Shown here: piece after piece, positions 25,887-33,895 of the stretch
How positions within the stretch are numbered: position 1 is the stretch's first letter
Layout of the letters: each line of letters starts with the position of its first letter
From: Butyricicoccus pullicaecorum
GTDB taxonomy: Bacteria > Bacillota > Clostridia > Oscillospirales > Butyricicoccaceae
DNA: 64,000 bases
Reading direction: 5' to 3'
NCBI GenBank assembly: GCA_018366035.1
Contig: JAGZIW010000002.1
Location: 186,001 to 250,000, forward strand
Made by a program: the position numbers and the translations under genes
Notes under the pieces: generated by a model
What the model saw: the letters and a program-made list of their open reading frames with translations, nothing else
Databases searched by the model: none
Told to the model about the DNA's origin: nothing

Positions 25887-26900
25887 TCAAAAAACTACCT
25901 CCCAATCGTGCATTGCCAGCGCAATCGTAATGCCTCCGCACGGTGTTTTTGCGCGCAGGAGCCGCCCGTTCTTACTCGCCCTGATTGCTGCACGCTCACA
26001 AACATTGTCCACCCCAACGGTATGCTGTACGAAAGCAGAGGCAGTATACTGCCCGCGTGTCTCGCGCAGCTCCTGTGCCGTATAAGTCACAAACGGCAGC
26101 GCGTGCTGTTGACAAAACGCACAAAGCCCCAATTCATCTTTTTTGACCTCAATGGAAGCCACCGCACGAATGGCAGACCACGGGATCTGTTCTTCCTCCA
26201 AAATCCGGCTGACTGCCTGTGCGATCGCTTCCTGTTCTGTCCCACGTCTGCACCCAATACCGAGCGTCACAATACGCGGAATCAGATGCAGCGTGTTTGG
26301 AAACGGAGTGCTTGTCAGCCGCACAGAAATCACAATGCCGCTCTCTCCTTGTGCGCCAATCCCATCAGGCAGTGCGCCTGAAACAGGGAAATCACTTTGC
26401 AAGCCCACAGGCTGTCCCGACAGGATCGCCCCCGAAATATACTTGATTCGGTCAACCTCGTGCACAGTACAATCATGCGCCTTTGCCCATGTGTCCACAG
26501 CAAACGCCCCCCGTCCATCTGTTGCAGTGGTAATGACTGGTTGTGCGCCAATTCCCTCTGCAATCTGCTGTGCCAGCGCATTTGCGCCGCCCAAATGTCC
26601 AGACAGCAGGGAAATCACAAACCTTGCCTGTTCATCTATCACAAGAACCGCCGGATCGTATTGCTTTCCCTGCAAGAAAGGCGCACACATGCGCACTGCA
26701 ATGCCGGCCGCACCTACAAATACAATGAGATCACAGTCTGCCATCGCCTGCTGCACCATACGAGACAGCTTCGTCTGCTTGAGCGAAGCATCTATGCCCC
26801 TTGCATAACGCTCTGCACAGCAGTCTGACAGACTTTGCGCTACCCGCTCTCCTGTCTTTGCCCCCTGTGCTGTAAATGAAATGATTTTTACCCGAATCAT
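25887..26900 (-). CDS. cbiG: Cobalt-precorrin-5A hydrolase CbiG
   Basis: A 337-residue enzyme that opens the delta-lactone and releases acetaldehyde from cobalt-precorrin-5A. The family blocks LIVFVGAAGIAVRMCAPFL near residue 57, SLLSGHLGGANALAQQIAE near 95 and TLGIGCRRGTEQEAI near 208 are clear, followed by SIEVKKDELGLCAFC. It overlaps cbiF by 4 bases. No fusion to another cbi domain is seen here. Confidence 0.96.
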   Translation of the reverse strand: MIRVKIISFTAQGAKTGERVAQSLSDCCAERYARGIDASLKQTKLSRMVQQAMADCDLIVFVGAAGIAVRMCAPFLQGKQYDPAVLVIDEQARFVISLLSGHLGGANALAQQIAEGIGAQPVITTATDGRGAFAVDTWAKAHDCTVHEVDRIKYISGAILSGQPVGLQSDFPVSGALPDGIGAQGESGIVISVRLTSTPFPNTLHLIPRIVTLGIGCRRGTEQEAIAQAVSRILEEEQIPWSAIRAVASIEVKKDELGLCAFCQQHALPFVTYTAQELRETRGQYTASAFVQHTVGVDNVCERAAIRASKNGRLLRAKTPCGGITIALAMHDWEVVF

Positions 26901-27652
26901 TTACTCGCCTCACGAAATTCAGTGGTAAAGCTTGGGTCATAGAGCTTAGAGCGCGCATAGGTGTCACCCAAAAAATTTCCAACGGTAATGAGAGCCGTTT
27001 TGGTGATCTGGTGCACACGCGCAGCCTGCGCCATTTCCCCAACCGTTGTACGAATCACCTTTTCATCTGGCCATGTCGCCTTATATACGATACCAACCGG
27101 AGTATCTGCGGCATAACCTCCTGCCTGCAAGCGTTCAGAAAGCTGCTCCATCTGTCCGGCAGAGAGAAAAATCACCATGGTTGCACCATGCGCTGCCAAA
27201 AGCTCGATTTTCTCTTTTTCCGGTACAGGAGTCCTGCCCTCCATGCGCGTTAAAATCACGGTTTGGCTGACATTGGGCAGGGTATATTCTGCCTTGAGCG
27301 CAGCAGCAGCTCCACAAAAAGAGGAAACCCCCGGCACCACCTCATAGGAAATGCCATGGGTATCCAAAATATCCATCTGTTCGCGATGGGCGCCATACAC
27401 ACAAGGGTCTCCTGTATGCAGCCGCACGACACATTTTCCCGCCTGTTCCGCAGGAACCATGACCTCCATGACCTCCTCGAGCGTCATTTTCGCACTATTA
27501 TATTTTTGACAATCCGGCTTGCAGTCATCTAATAATGCAGGATTTACAAGAGAACCCGCATAAACCACAACATCGGCTTGTGCAAGCAATTTTGCACCGC
27601 GCACCGTAATGAGATCCGGTGCACCAGATCCGGCACCAACAAAGTATATCAT
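26897..27652 (-). CDS. cbiF: Cobalt-precorrin-4 C11-methyltransferase CbiF
   Basis: A 251-residue tetrapyrrole methylase. MIYFVGAGSGAPDLITVRG is the N-terminal SAM motif. VVRLHTGDPCVYGAHREQM near residue 75 is the GDP loop in the CbiF/CobM form, and SFCGAAAALKAEYTLP near 107 is the conserved serine-rich helix. Overlaps cbiL and cbiG by 4 bases each, so it is probably translationally coupled. Confidence 0.96.
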   Translation of the reverse strand: MIYFVGAGSGAPDLITVRGAKLLAQADVVVYAGSLVNPALLDDCKPDCQKYNSAKMTLEEVMEVMVPAEQAGKCVVRLHTGDPCVYGAHREQMDILDTHGISYEVVPGVSSFCGAAAALKAEYTLPNVSQTVILTRMEGRTPVPEKEKIELLAAHGATMVIFLSAGQMEQLSERLQAGGYAADTPVGIVYKATWPDEKVIRTTVGEMAQAARVHQITKTALITVGNFLGDTYARSKLYDPSFTTEFREASK

Positions 27653-28341
27653 TTCTGTTCCTCCCGCACTAAAATCACCGAGAAATATCCGGTTGGATCG
27701 TCCAGTTCACGCAAATTGCGCACCACCCGTTCTCCTTCCATGCCGCACCTTTCTACCAGCGCAGCGGTGTCGCCTTTGCCCTGTGCTTCCAGCAGGTCCC
27801 GTACCTCTAAAATTGAGCGTCCAGCCTTCATCAGAATCTTATTTCCTGAAAGCGCCAAACCGGCATCAGTCGCATTGTGCGAAGCCGGAATGATGTGCAG
27901 CATCTGGCTGCCCTCACACAGTGCCTGTCCCAAACGTGCTGCCACAGCACAGAAAGAGGGAACGCCCGGCACAATCTCTACATCATATCCGCGCGCCTGT
28001 ACCCTGCGATGTACATACCAATAGGTCGAGTATATCGCCGGATCGCCAAGCGTCAAAAATGCAACAATCTTTCCCGCATCTAACAGCGCACAAATGTCAT
28101 CTGCTGCCTTGTCATGGCAGGCGTGCAGCACCTGTTGATCTCGTGTCATAGGCATATCACAATGCAAAATTGGCTTTCCTTCTGTCCATTTTGCGGCAAT
28201 CGTGAGCGCAGTCTGCTCACCTGTTCCACCTTTGGGCACAGCAATGACATCACATTCCTGAATGAGACGGACCGCCTTGCAGGTCATAAGTTCCGGATCG
28301 CCCGGTCCAACGCCGATTCCATATAATTTTCCCTGTTTCAT
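27649..28341 (-). CDS. cbiL: Cobalt-precorrin-2 C20-methyltransferase CbiL
   Basis: A 230-residue tetrapyrrole methylase. LYGIGVGPGDPELMTCKAVRLI is the N-terminal signature with the Pro-Glu form typical of CbiL/CobI. VAFLTLGDPAIYSTYWYVHRRV near residue 90 and VPGVPSFCAVAARLG near 120 complete the family pattern. Overlaps cbiD and cbiF by 4 bases each. Confidence 0.97.
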   Translation of the reverse strand: MKQGKLYGIGVGPGDPELMTCKAVRLIQECDVIAVPKGGTGEQTALTIAAKWTEGKPILHCDMPMTRDQQVLHACHDKAADDICALLDAGKIVAFLTLGDPAIYSTYWYVHRRVQARGYDVEIVPGVPSFCAVAARLGQALCEGSQMLHIIPASHNATDAGLALSGNKILMKAGRSILEVRDLLEAQGKGDTAALVERCGMEGERVVRNLRELDDPTGYFSVILVREEQK

Positions 28342-29474
28342 AAGCTACCTCGAAACTCCTCACATAGACTTTTGGCATTCTCAGACTGTGCCAGAATCCC
28401 ATTTTGGTTTGTAAACATCAAAAATCCAATTTCTGCCTGCTTCTGTGCGTGTAATCGTCGATTCAAGCGCGCGGTAATGGCTTGCCCGATGGTCTCAAAC
28501 ACCTGCTCCCGAATCCCGTAGGTATCGAGAATAGTGATGCAGGCATCTACCGTAACCGAGTCGCGCAGTGCACACAAAGCTTCCAGCGGTGCACCGCACA
28601 GCGCAGCATGAGAGACAAAAATCTCCTGTCTGCCGTCTGCCACAGAAGAATGGGTATTGAAAATGCCAGCTGCAAGCTTCACAAGCTTTCCTGCATGTCC
28701 CACAAGAAAAATCTTATGAAACCCTTTCCACGCTGCATAATCCAATGCGTCGCCAATAAAATTCGAGCATTTGACTGCACGCTCCAACTCCAGTCCCAAT
28801 ACATCACGTGCAAAATCCGCACCATAATTCCCGGGACAAATCAGTACCCGCTCAGGCTCTGCTTCGTATAGGCTATCGAGTTCCAAGTGCGTGGTATCCA
28901 TGAGCGCCGTTTCACTCATCGGTTCAACGATGCCGCTCGTTCCTAGAATTGAAATGCCGCCCACAACACCCAGATGTGCATTATAGGTCTGTTCTGCAAT
29001 TTCTTCTCCATTTTCGGCACAAATCGTCACCAGCAGCCCGCCCTGATATCCGGCCTGCTGCATGGCTTTTTCTACTGCGGCACGAATCTGTGCCTGTGGT
29101 ACCGGATTGATGGCGGGCTGTCCCACTGGAACCGCCAACCCCGAACGTGTGACTGTCCCGACACCGGAGCCACCCTCCAGAATGATTCCCTGCGCCGCTC
29201 TTGACACTCTTGCAAAAATACGAATCCCATTTGTAACATCAGGGTCATCTCCGCTATCCTTTTGCACACAACAAACTGCTGTTTGTCCGTCTATATGTCC
29301 CTGCTCAGGATACAGCTGTAATACGATTCCTTTTGGTGTATGCAGCGCAATACACTCTGGCATCTGTCCTGTCAGCAGCAAAAGCGCCGCCGCCTGCGCC
29401 GCCGCCGCTGCACACGACCCAGTTGTATATCCACGTCGCAGCGCGGTCTGATTTTTATAAACAAGGCTCTGCAT
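28338..29474 (-). CDS. cbiD: Cobalt-precorrin-5B C1-methyltransferase CbiD
   Basis: A 378-residue methyltransferase, the first gene of the operon. RRGYTTGSCAAAAAQAA near residue 12 is the CbiD hallmark. Further blocks are GGSGVGTVTRSGLAVPVGQPAINPVPQ near 100-125 and GNYGADFARDVLG near 205. The start chosen is the ATG at 29474, with GGAGAAAG just upstream; longer starts would fall in the riboswitch terminator. It is directly behind the cobalamin riboswitch expression platform. Confidence 0.96.
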   Translation of the reverse strand: MQSLVYKNQTALRRGYTTGSCAAAAAQAAALLLLTGQMPECIALHTPKGIVLQLYPEQGHIDGQTAVCCVQKDSGDDPDVTNGIRIFARVSRAAQGIILEGGSGVGTVTRSGLAVPVGQPAINPVPQAQIRAAVEKAMQQAGYQGGLLVTICAENGEEIAEQTYNAHLGVVGGISILGTSGIVEPMSETALMDTTHLELDSLYEAEPERVLICPGNYGADFARDVLGLELERAVKCSNFIGDALDYAAWKGFHKIFLVGHAGKLVKLAAGIFNTHSSVADGRQEIFVSHAALCGAPLEALCALRDSVTVDACITILDTYGIREQVFETIGQAITARLNRRLHAQKQAEIGFLMFTNQNGILAQSENAKSLCEEFRGSL

Positions 29475-29491
29475 AACTTTCTCCATACTAT

Positions 29492-29540
29492 AAAAAAATC
29501 GTGACACCGGTAGGAACAGTTGTCCTACGGCAGTCACGAT
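29492..29540 (-). terminator. Riboswitch-controlled terminator before cbiD
   Basis: On the minus strand, ATCGTGAC...GTCACGAT arms enclose an inner CCGTAGGA...TCCTACCGG stem with a 7-nt loop, followed by seven T residues (29498-29492). It lies 17 bases upstream of the cbiD ATG. The 5' arm (CAGTCAC complement, 29531-29537) can pair instead with 29619-29625 at the aptamer 3' edge. Confidence 0.9.
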
Positions 29541-29610
29541 ACAATATCCTATGTGTGTAACGGATTACACATTATACATAATTGCCCAACTAATTCCGCG
29601 TAGTAATGGG

Positions 29611-29790
29611 TATGTATTGTGACCGCACGGGCAGGTTTTCTGACTCAAGGATCTGCACCAGATGCGGTCTTCCCAGTATAAAAACCAGTGACTCAATCTT
29701 GCAAATGGCTTCCCTCTCACAGCGGCGGGACCGTTTGGGAGTTTCACCCAATTCCCTTTTACCCTGTATCTCCACAGGCACCCTTTGGTA
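29611..29790 (-). ncRNA. Cobalamin riboswitch (AdoCbl-type)
   Basis: Reading the minus strand, the conserved cobalamin aptamer parts appear in order: GGTGCCTGTGG...CAGGGT, GGGAATTGGGTGAAACTCCC, the core CGGTCCCGCCGCTGTGA, GTCACTGG, CTGGGAAGACCGCATC, and finally the B12 box AGTCAGAAAACCTGCC (near 29634-29649). GACCGCA and TGCGGTC close the 3' side. A terminator lies ~70 bases further, making this a transcriptional OFF switch: corrinoid bound, terminator forms. It heads the 23-gene tetrapyrrole operon. Ends are approximate. Confidence 0.96.
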
Positions 29791-29812
29791 TAATAGAACA
29801 AGAACTGTGCTT

Positions 29813-29841
29813 ATTGTAGCGCGTTCTGATTTCCTTGTCAA
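29813..29841 (-). promoter_or_regulatory. Sigma-A promoter of the hem/cbi/cob operon
   Basis: TTGACA (29836-29841), a 17-bp spacer and TACAAT (29813-29818) on the minus strand. The start point would be near 29806, just before the riboswitch aptamer. Confidence 0.88.
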
Positions 29842-30159
29842 TTCCTTATGCCGCTTCCCCTATTTTATCTGGATCGTCCAAAAATCACAACGCACAGACT
29901 TTTTCCACTTTGTCAAAGCTTTTATCTACCATTTTGGTCTGTAATTCACTTTCCTTATCCCGTACTATCCTATTTTCAATACTTGCGGGATTTTTACAGA
30001 TGCCGCATGTATTCCAACATACTGATGAAAATATTTTTTGGGTTTTTATCGAAAATTTTTTAGAACAAGCGAAAATATTCTGTCCTCCTCACACAGACAA
30101 AAATCGTTTTTGCATTTTCCTCATACACTTTTCCAAATTCGCTAGTCTTTTTCATAAAT
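29842..30159. other. A/T-rich intergenic stretch without a recognised gene
   Basis: About 320 bases between the cobalamin operon promoter and the candidate sRNA promoter. It is rich in T runs on the + strand. The short ORFs in it show no ribosome binding site or protein-like composition. I see no structured element in it. Confidence 0.6.
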
Positions 30160-30170
30160 TTTGCTATAAT
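30160..30170 (+). promoter_or_regulatory. Putative extended -10 promoter for the candidate sRNA
   Basis: TTTGCTATAAT on the + strand contains a perfect TATAAT (30165-30170) preceded by TGC, the extended -10 form. No good -35 box is visible 17 bases upstream. The start point would be near 30177. Confidence 0.5.
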
Positions 30171-30176
30171 AGCCTC

Positions 30177-30369
30177 GTAATGTAATTGTGTGTTCATTCA
30201 GCACATTCTGTTTTTCACACAACACATTCTTTTCTTCATCTCAGCAGGTTACTTACATCTTCAACTATTATCCTCTTGCCTGCTGAAAGCAATAGGCTAC
30301 ACCCCCCTGTGCAGCCTATTGGTTCCTCTTGCCTGCTCTGCGTATCGTTCCGCAGAGCAGGTTTTTTTT
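30177..30369 (+). ncRNA. Candidate C-rich small regulatory RNA
   Basis: About 190 nt on the + strand with three consecutive hairpins and no ORF of note. Hairpin 1: TCAGCAGG (30241-30248) with CCTGCTGA (30279-30286), 30-nt loop containing TCCTCTTG. Hairpin 2: AATAGGCT (30291-30298) with AGCCTATT (30313-30320), extended by ACA/TGT to leave a pure C6 loop (30302-30307). Hairpin 3: perfect 11-bp CCTGCTCTGCG / CGCAGAGCAGG stem followed by eight T residues, a textbook intrinsic terminator ending inside the convergent dnaE stop codon. CCTCTTGC occurs twice (loop 1, and the linker before hairpin 3) and is complementary to AG-rich ribosome binding sites. Exposed C-rich stretches resemble those of Gram-positive sRNAs such as RsaE/RoxS, but no known family is recognised. 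Confidence 0.6.
30332..30369 (+). terminator. Strong + strand terminator at the dnaE 3' end
   Basis: A perfect 11-bp G/C-rich stem (30332-30342 and 30351-30361), 8-nt loop, then T8. The T tract exists only on the + strand, so it does not terminate dnaE. It implies a + strand transcript, and no + strand protein gene lies upstream. Confidence 0.88.
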
Positions 30370-33300
30370 ATTTCAAAATCACATTTTCATTGCCAAGGGC
30401 AAAACGCAGCTTTTGGACAAGCTGCAAATTCCCCTCACACCACAGCTGTCTCGGGGCAAGCATACGCTTTCCTGTATCCAATGGATAAAAAATCACTGGG
30501 ACCTCTCCCTGATGCTGCAAGAGAAATTGTTTTGCTTCTTCAAACAAGGCGCCTTCCATATCCGGCACACGCAGATGCAGCTTCTGTCCAGAACGTGCCA
30601 TTGCCTGTGGTGCCGTAAATACAGATTTCTTAGGTTCCTGCTGCGCACACAAAGCCGCCACACTTTCCTCTGTTAAGGGGGCTGCCATCTGTGCAATGAG
30701 TTTCGGCGCTTCGTCTTCTCGTGCATCGATGCGTCCTGTCACCAAAACAGCTGCATCTTCCGCAAAATAGGATCCATACTGCTGCAACACATTTGGAAAA
30801 ATCACCAATTCAATGGTTCCTGAAATATCCTCAAGAACTGCATACGCCATCATATTGCCCGCTTTGGTTGCTTTGAGACGCATATTGGACACCACACAGG
30901 CAAGACGTACCGTCATACCATCTTTATAATGCGGCTCGGTCGCATCTGCACTCAGATCCTCATTGATCTTGCGAATGAATACCGCATGTGCACGGGCAGC
31001 AAGCTCTCGATAGGCGTCCATCGGGTGCCCCGAAAGATACATTCCTGTCGTCTGCTTTTCCATCACAAGCAGCTCACGTTTGCTGAGTTCCGGCATATTG
31101 GGCATATCGATTTCCTGATCCTTGACTTCCTCCATTCCCATACCGAACAAATCCAGCTGACCTGCCACATTCTTTTTGCGCTCATTTGCAACAGCATCGA
31201 CCACCCGCTCAAATACAGCAAGCAGCTGACTGCGATGAAATCCCATAGAGTCAAATGCCCCTGCCTGAATGAGGCTTTCCAGCGCACGTCGGTTGAGCTC
31301 TTTGTCATACAGGCGCTGGCAAAAATCCATAAGCGACTGATAGGGTCCATTCGCCTCACGTTCTTCTACCAGCTGACGCATAAAGCCACGTCCTACATTT
31401 TTGATCGCCGCAAGACCAAAGCGAATGTTATCGCCGGACACCGAGAAGCCGTCCTCTGAGCTGTTGACATCAGGCGGCAAAACACGAATCCCCATTTCGC
31501 GCGCCTCTGCAATATATTCTGAAATCTTTGCCGGCGCGTCCAGAACAGAGGTCAGCAACGCTGCAAGGTATTCTCTTGGATAATGGCATTTGAGGTATGC
31601 AGTACGATAAGAAACCACTGCATAGCAAACAGCATGTGCCTTATTGAAAGCATAGTTTGCAAAATCCATGATTTCATTAAAAATAGAAGCTGCCACATCT
31701 TCCGGAACACCGCGTGCAATCGCGCCATCAATGCCTTCCTCCGGATTGCCATAAATAAAGCTGATGCGTTCTTTTTCCAGTTCCTTGAACTTTTTCTTAC
31801 TCATCGCACGGCGTACCATATCCGCCTTGCCCAGAGAATAGCCTGCAAGCCGCCGAAACGCCTCCATAACCTGCTCCTGATAGACCATACAGCCATAAGT
31901 AACGGACAGGATAGGCTCCAACAGCGGGTGCTTATAAGTCACCTTTTCAGGGTGATGCCGACATTCGATGTATCTCGGAATCGACTGCATAGGGCCCGGT
32001 CGATAGAGTGCAACCACCGCCGTGATATCTTCTATCGACTGTGGGCGCAGTCCGGTTACAACATTGGTAATGCCCGCCGATTCAAGCTGAAACACGCCCA
32101 TCGTTTTGCCCTGCCCCAGCATATGGAAGGTTTGCTCGTCCTCATTGGAAATATGTTCAACCGAAAAATCAGGCGTATGTCGGCGCACCATTTTTTCGGC
32201 ATCTGCAATGACTGTCAGCGTACGCAGACCCAAAAAGTCCATCTTCAAAAGTCCCAATTCTTCGAGCGTTGTCATGGGAAACTGCGTGACGACTTGCTCA
32301 TCATTTTTCGCAAGCGGGACATAGGTATCTACCGGATCCTTGGTAATGACAACCCCCGCCGCATGGGTAGATGCGTGGCGCGGCATTCCTTCCAATGCCC
32401 GTGCAGTGTCAATCAAATTTTTGACCGTCGGATTGCTGTCATACATTTTTTTCAGTTCCGGATTGATGGACAACGCACGGTCGATTGTAATATGCAGCTC
32501 CATGGGAACCTGCTTTGCAACCACATCGACTTCATTATAAGGGATAGACAAAGCCCGTCCTACATCTCGAATAGCAGCACGCGCTGCCATAGTTCCAAAG
32601 GTTACAATCTGTGCAACATGGTCCGCACCATATTTACGTGTTACATAGTCGATCACCTCTGGACGACGTACATAACAAAAGTCAATATCAATATCCGGCA
32701 TGGATACACGCTCTGGGTTGAGAAAGCGCTCAAAATACAGAGAATATTTAATGGGGTCCAAATCGGTGATTCCCAGACAATAGGATACAATCGAGCCTGC
32801 GGCAGAGCCGCGCCCCGGTCCAACTGATATCCCGTTAGATTTTGCATAGCGAATGAAGTCCGACACAATCAGAAAGTAATCCACAAATCCCATCTGATCG
32901 ATCATGCGGATTTCGTAATCCATTCTCTCTCGCATACTTCCATCATCATCAGGATATCGTTTGGAAAGCCCCTCCAGACACAGCTTATCCAAATACTGTC
33001 TCGCCGTGAAACCTTGCGGCACATCAAACTGCGGCAAATGATATTTTCCAAACTCAAATTCCACCTGACAGCGGTTTGCGATCTCTACGGTTCGTGCAAG
33101 CGCCTCCTCATGTGCGGGGAATACCGCACGCATTTCTGCTTCCGACTTGATATAGAACTCACTGGTCTCAAACCGCATACGGGTGGGATCTTCCACAGTC
33201 TTTCCCATCTGGATCGCCATGAGCACATCTTGGATCTTGGCGTCTTCTCTTGTCAAATAATGTGCATCATTTGTAACAACGAGCGGAATCCCTGTTTCTT

Positions 33301-33883
33301 CAGACATGCGATAGAGCGCCAGATTGACCTCTTTCTGTACAGCAATCCCGTGATCCTGCACCTCTAAAAAGAAATTCTGTGCACCAAAAATATCACGAAA
33401 TTCCAGTGCCTGCCGCTTTGCTCCCTCATAATCGCCATTCATGAGTGCATTTGGAATCGCACCACCCAAGCAGGCAGACAGACAAATGATTCCCTTGCTG
33501 TACGTGCGCAGCAATTCCATATCCACACGTGGACGCACATAGAATCCCTCTGAAAAGCTGAGGCTCACCATATGAATGAGATTGCGGTATCCCTCCATAT
33601 TTTCACAGAGTAAAATCAAGTGTCTGTGCCATTCTCCATTTTGATATCTGCGTTCAAAACGGGAATTCGGCGTTACATACACCTCACAGCCGATAATCGG
33701 ATGAATCCCACGCGCCTTGGCAGCACGATAGAAGTCGACTGCACCATACATGACACCATGATCCGTCATGGCAACTGCCGGCTGCCCCAACTCTGCCACT
33801 CGATCCATCAGCTTTTCAATACGGCAGGCACCATCTAACAGACTATACTCTGTATGGACGTGCAAATGTACAAAGTTTTCCAA
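30368..33883 (-). CDS. dnaE: DNA polymerase III subunit alpha DnaE
   Basis: A 1171-residue replicative polymerase of the DnaE1 type, without the PolC exonuclease insertion. The PHP domain starts at residue 6 (HLHVHTEYSLLDG) with AMTDHGVMYGA near 38. The catalytic aspartates lie in MPDIDIDFCYVRRPEVI near residue 395, and VGPGRGSAAGSIVSYCLGITDLDPI near 355 is the family block. The palm/fingers include HASTHAAGVVI and FQLESAGITNVV. A C-terminal OB fold (SGTIELVIFPNVLQQY) follows near 1030. It is the last gene of murB-rapZ-whiA-dnaE and starts 12 bases after whiA. Confidence 0.98.
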   Translation of the reverse strand: MENFVHLHVHTEYSLLDGACRIEKLMDRVAELGQPAVAMTDHGVMYGAVDFYRAAKARGIHPIIGCEVYVTPNSRFERRYQNGEWHRHLILLCENMEGYRNLIHMVSLSFSEGFYVRPRVDMELLRTYSKGIICLSACLGGAIPNALMNGDYEGAKRQALEFRDIFGAQNFFLEVQDHGIAVQKEVNLALYRMSEETGIPLVVTNDAHYLTREDAKIQDVLMAIQMGKTVEDPTRMRFETSEFYIKSEAEMRAVFPAHEEALARTVEIANRCQVEFEFGKYHLPQFDVPQGFTARQYLDKLCLEGLSKRYPDDDGSMRERMDYEIRMIDQMGFVDYFLIVSDFIRYAKSNGISVGPGRGSAAGSIVSYCLGITDLDPIKYSLYFERFLNPERVSMPDIDIDFCYVRRPEVIDYVTRKYGADHVAQIVTFGTMAARAAIRDVGRALSIPYNEVDVVAKQVPMELHITIDRALSINPELKKMYDSNPTVKNLIDTARALEGMPRHASTHAAGVVITKDPVDTYVPLAKNDEQVVTQFPMTTLEELGLLKMDFLGLRTLTVIADAEKMVRRHTPDFSVEHISNEDEQTFHMLGQGKTMGVFQLESAGITNVVTGLRPQSIEDITAVVALYRPGPMQSIPRYIECRHHPEKVTYKHPLLEPILSVTYGCMVYQEQVMEAFRRLAGYSLGKADMVRRAMSKKKFKELEKERISFIYGNPEEGIDGAIARGVPEDVAASIFNEIMDFANYAFNKAHAVCYAVVSYRTAYLKCHYPREYLAALLTSVLDAPAKISEYIAEAREMGIRVLPPDVNSSEDGFSVSGDNIRFGLAAIKNVGRGFMRQLVEEREANGPYQSLMDFCQRLYDKELNRRALESLIQAGAFDSMGFHRSQLLAVFERVVDAVANERKKNVAGQLDLFGMGMEEVKDQEIDMPNMPELSKRELLVMEKQTTGMYLSGHPMDAYRELAARAHAVFIRKINEDLSADATEPHYKDGMTVRLACVVSNMRLKATKAGNMMAYAVLEDISGTIELVIFPNVLQQYGSYFAEDAAVLVTGRIDAREDEAPKLIAQMAAPLTEESVAALCAQQEPKKSVFTAPQAMARSGQKLHLRVPDMEGALFEEAKQFLLQHQGEVPVIFYPLDTGKRMLAPRQLWCEGNLQLVQKLRFALGNENVILK

Positions 33884-33895
33884 TGCGTCCTCCTT

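Noticed and set aside
29590..29944. Several ORFs over the cobalamin operon leader
   Set aside because: They lie on riboswitch and promoter sequence, have no ribosome binding sites and no protein-like composition.
30240..30361. Repeated AGCAGGCAAGAGGA as CRISPR or attachment-site repeats
   Set aside because: Only two copies, and they are explained as stem and linker parts of consecutive RNA hairpins.
30186..30676. Plus-strand ORFs of 100-142 codons across 30.2-30.7 kb
   Set aside because: They cross a strong terminator into the antisense of dnaE and have no ribosome binding sites.
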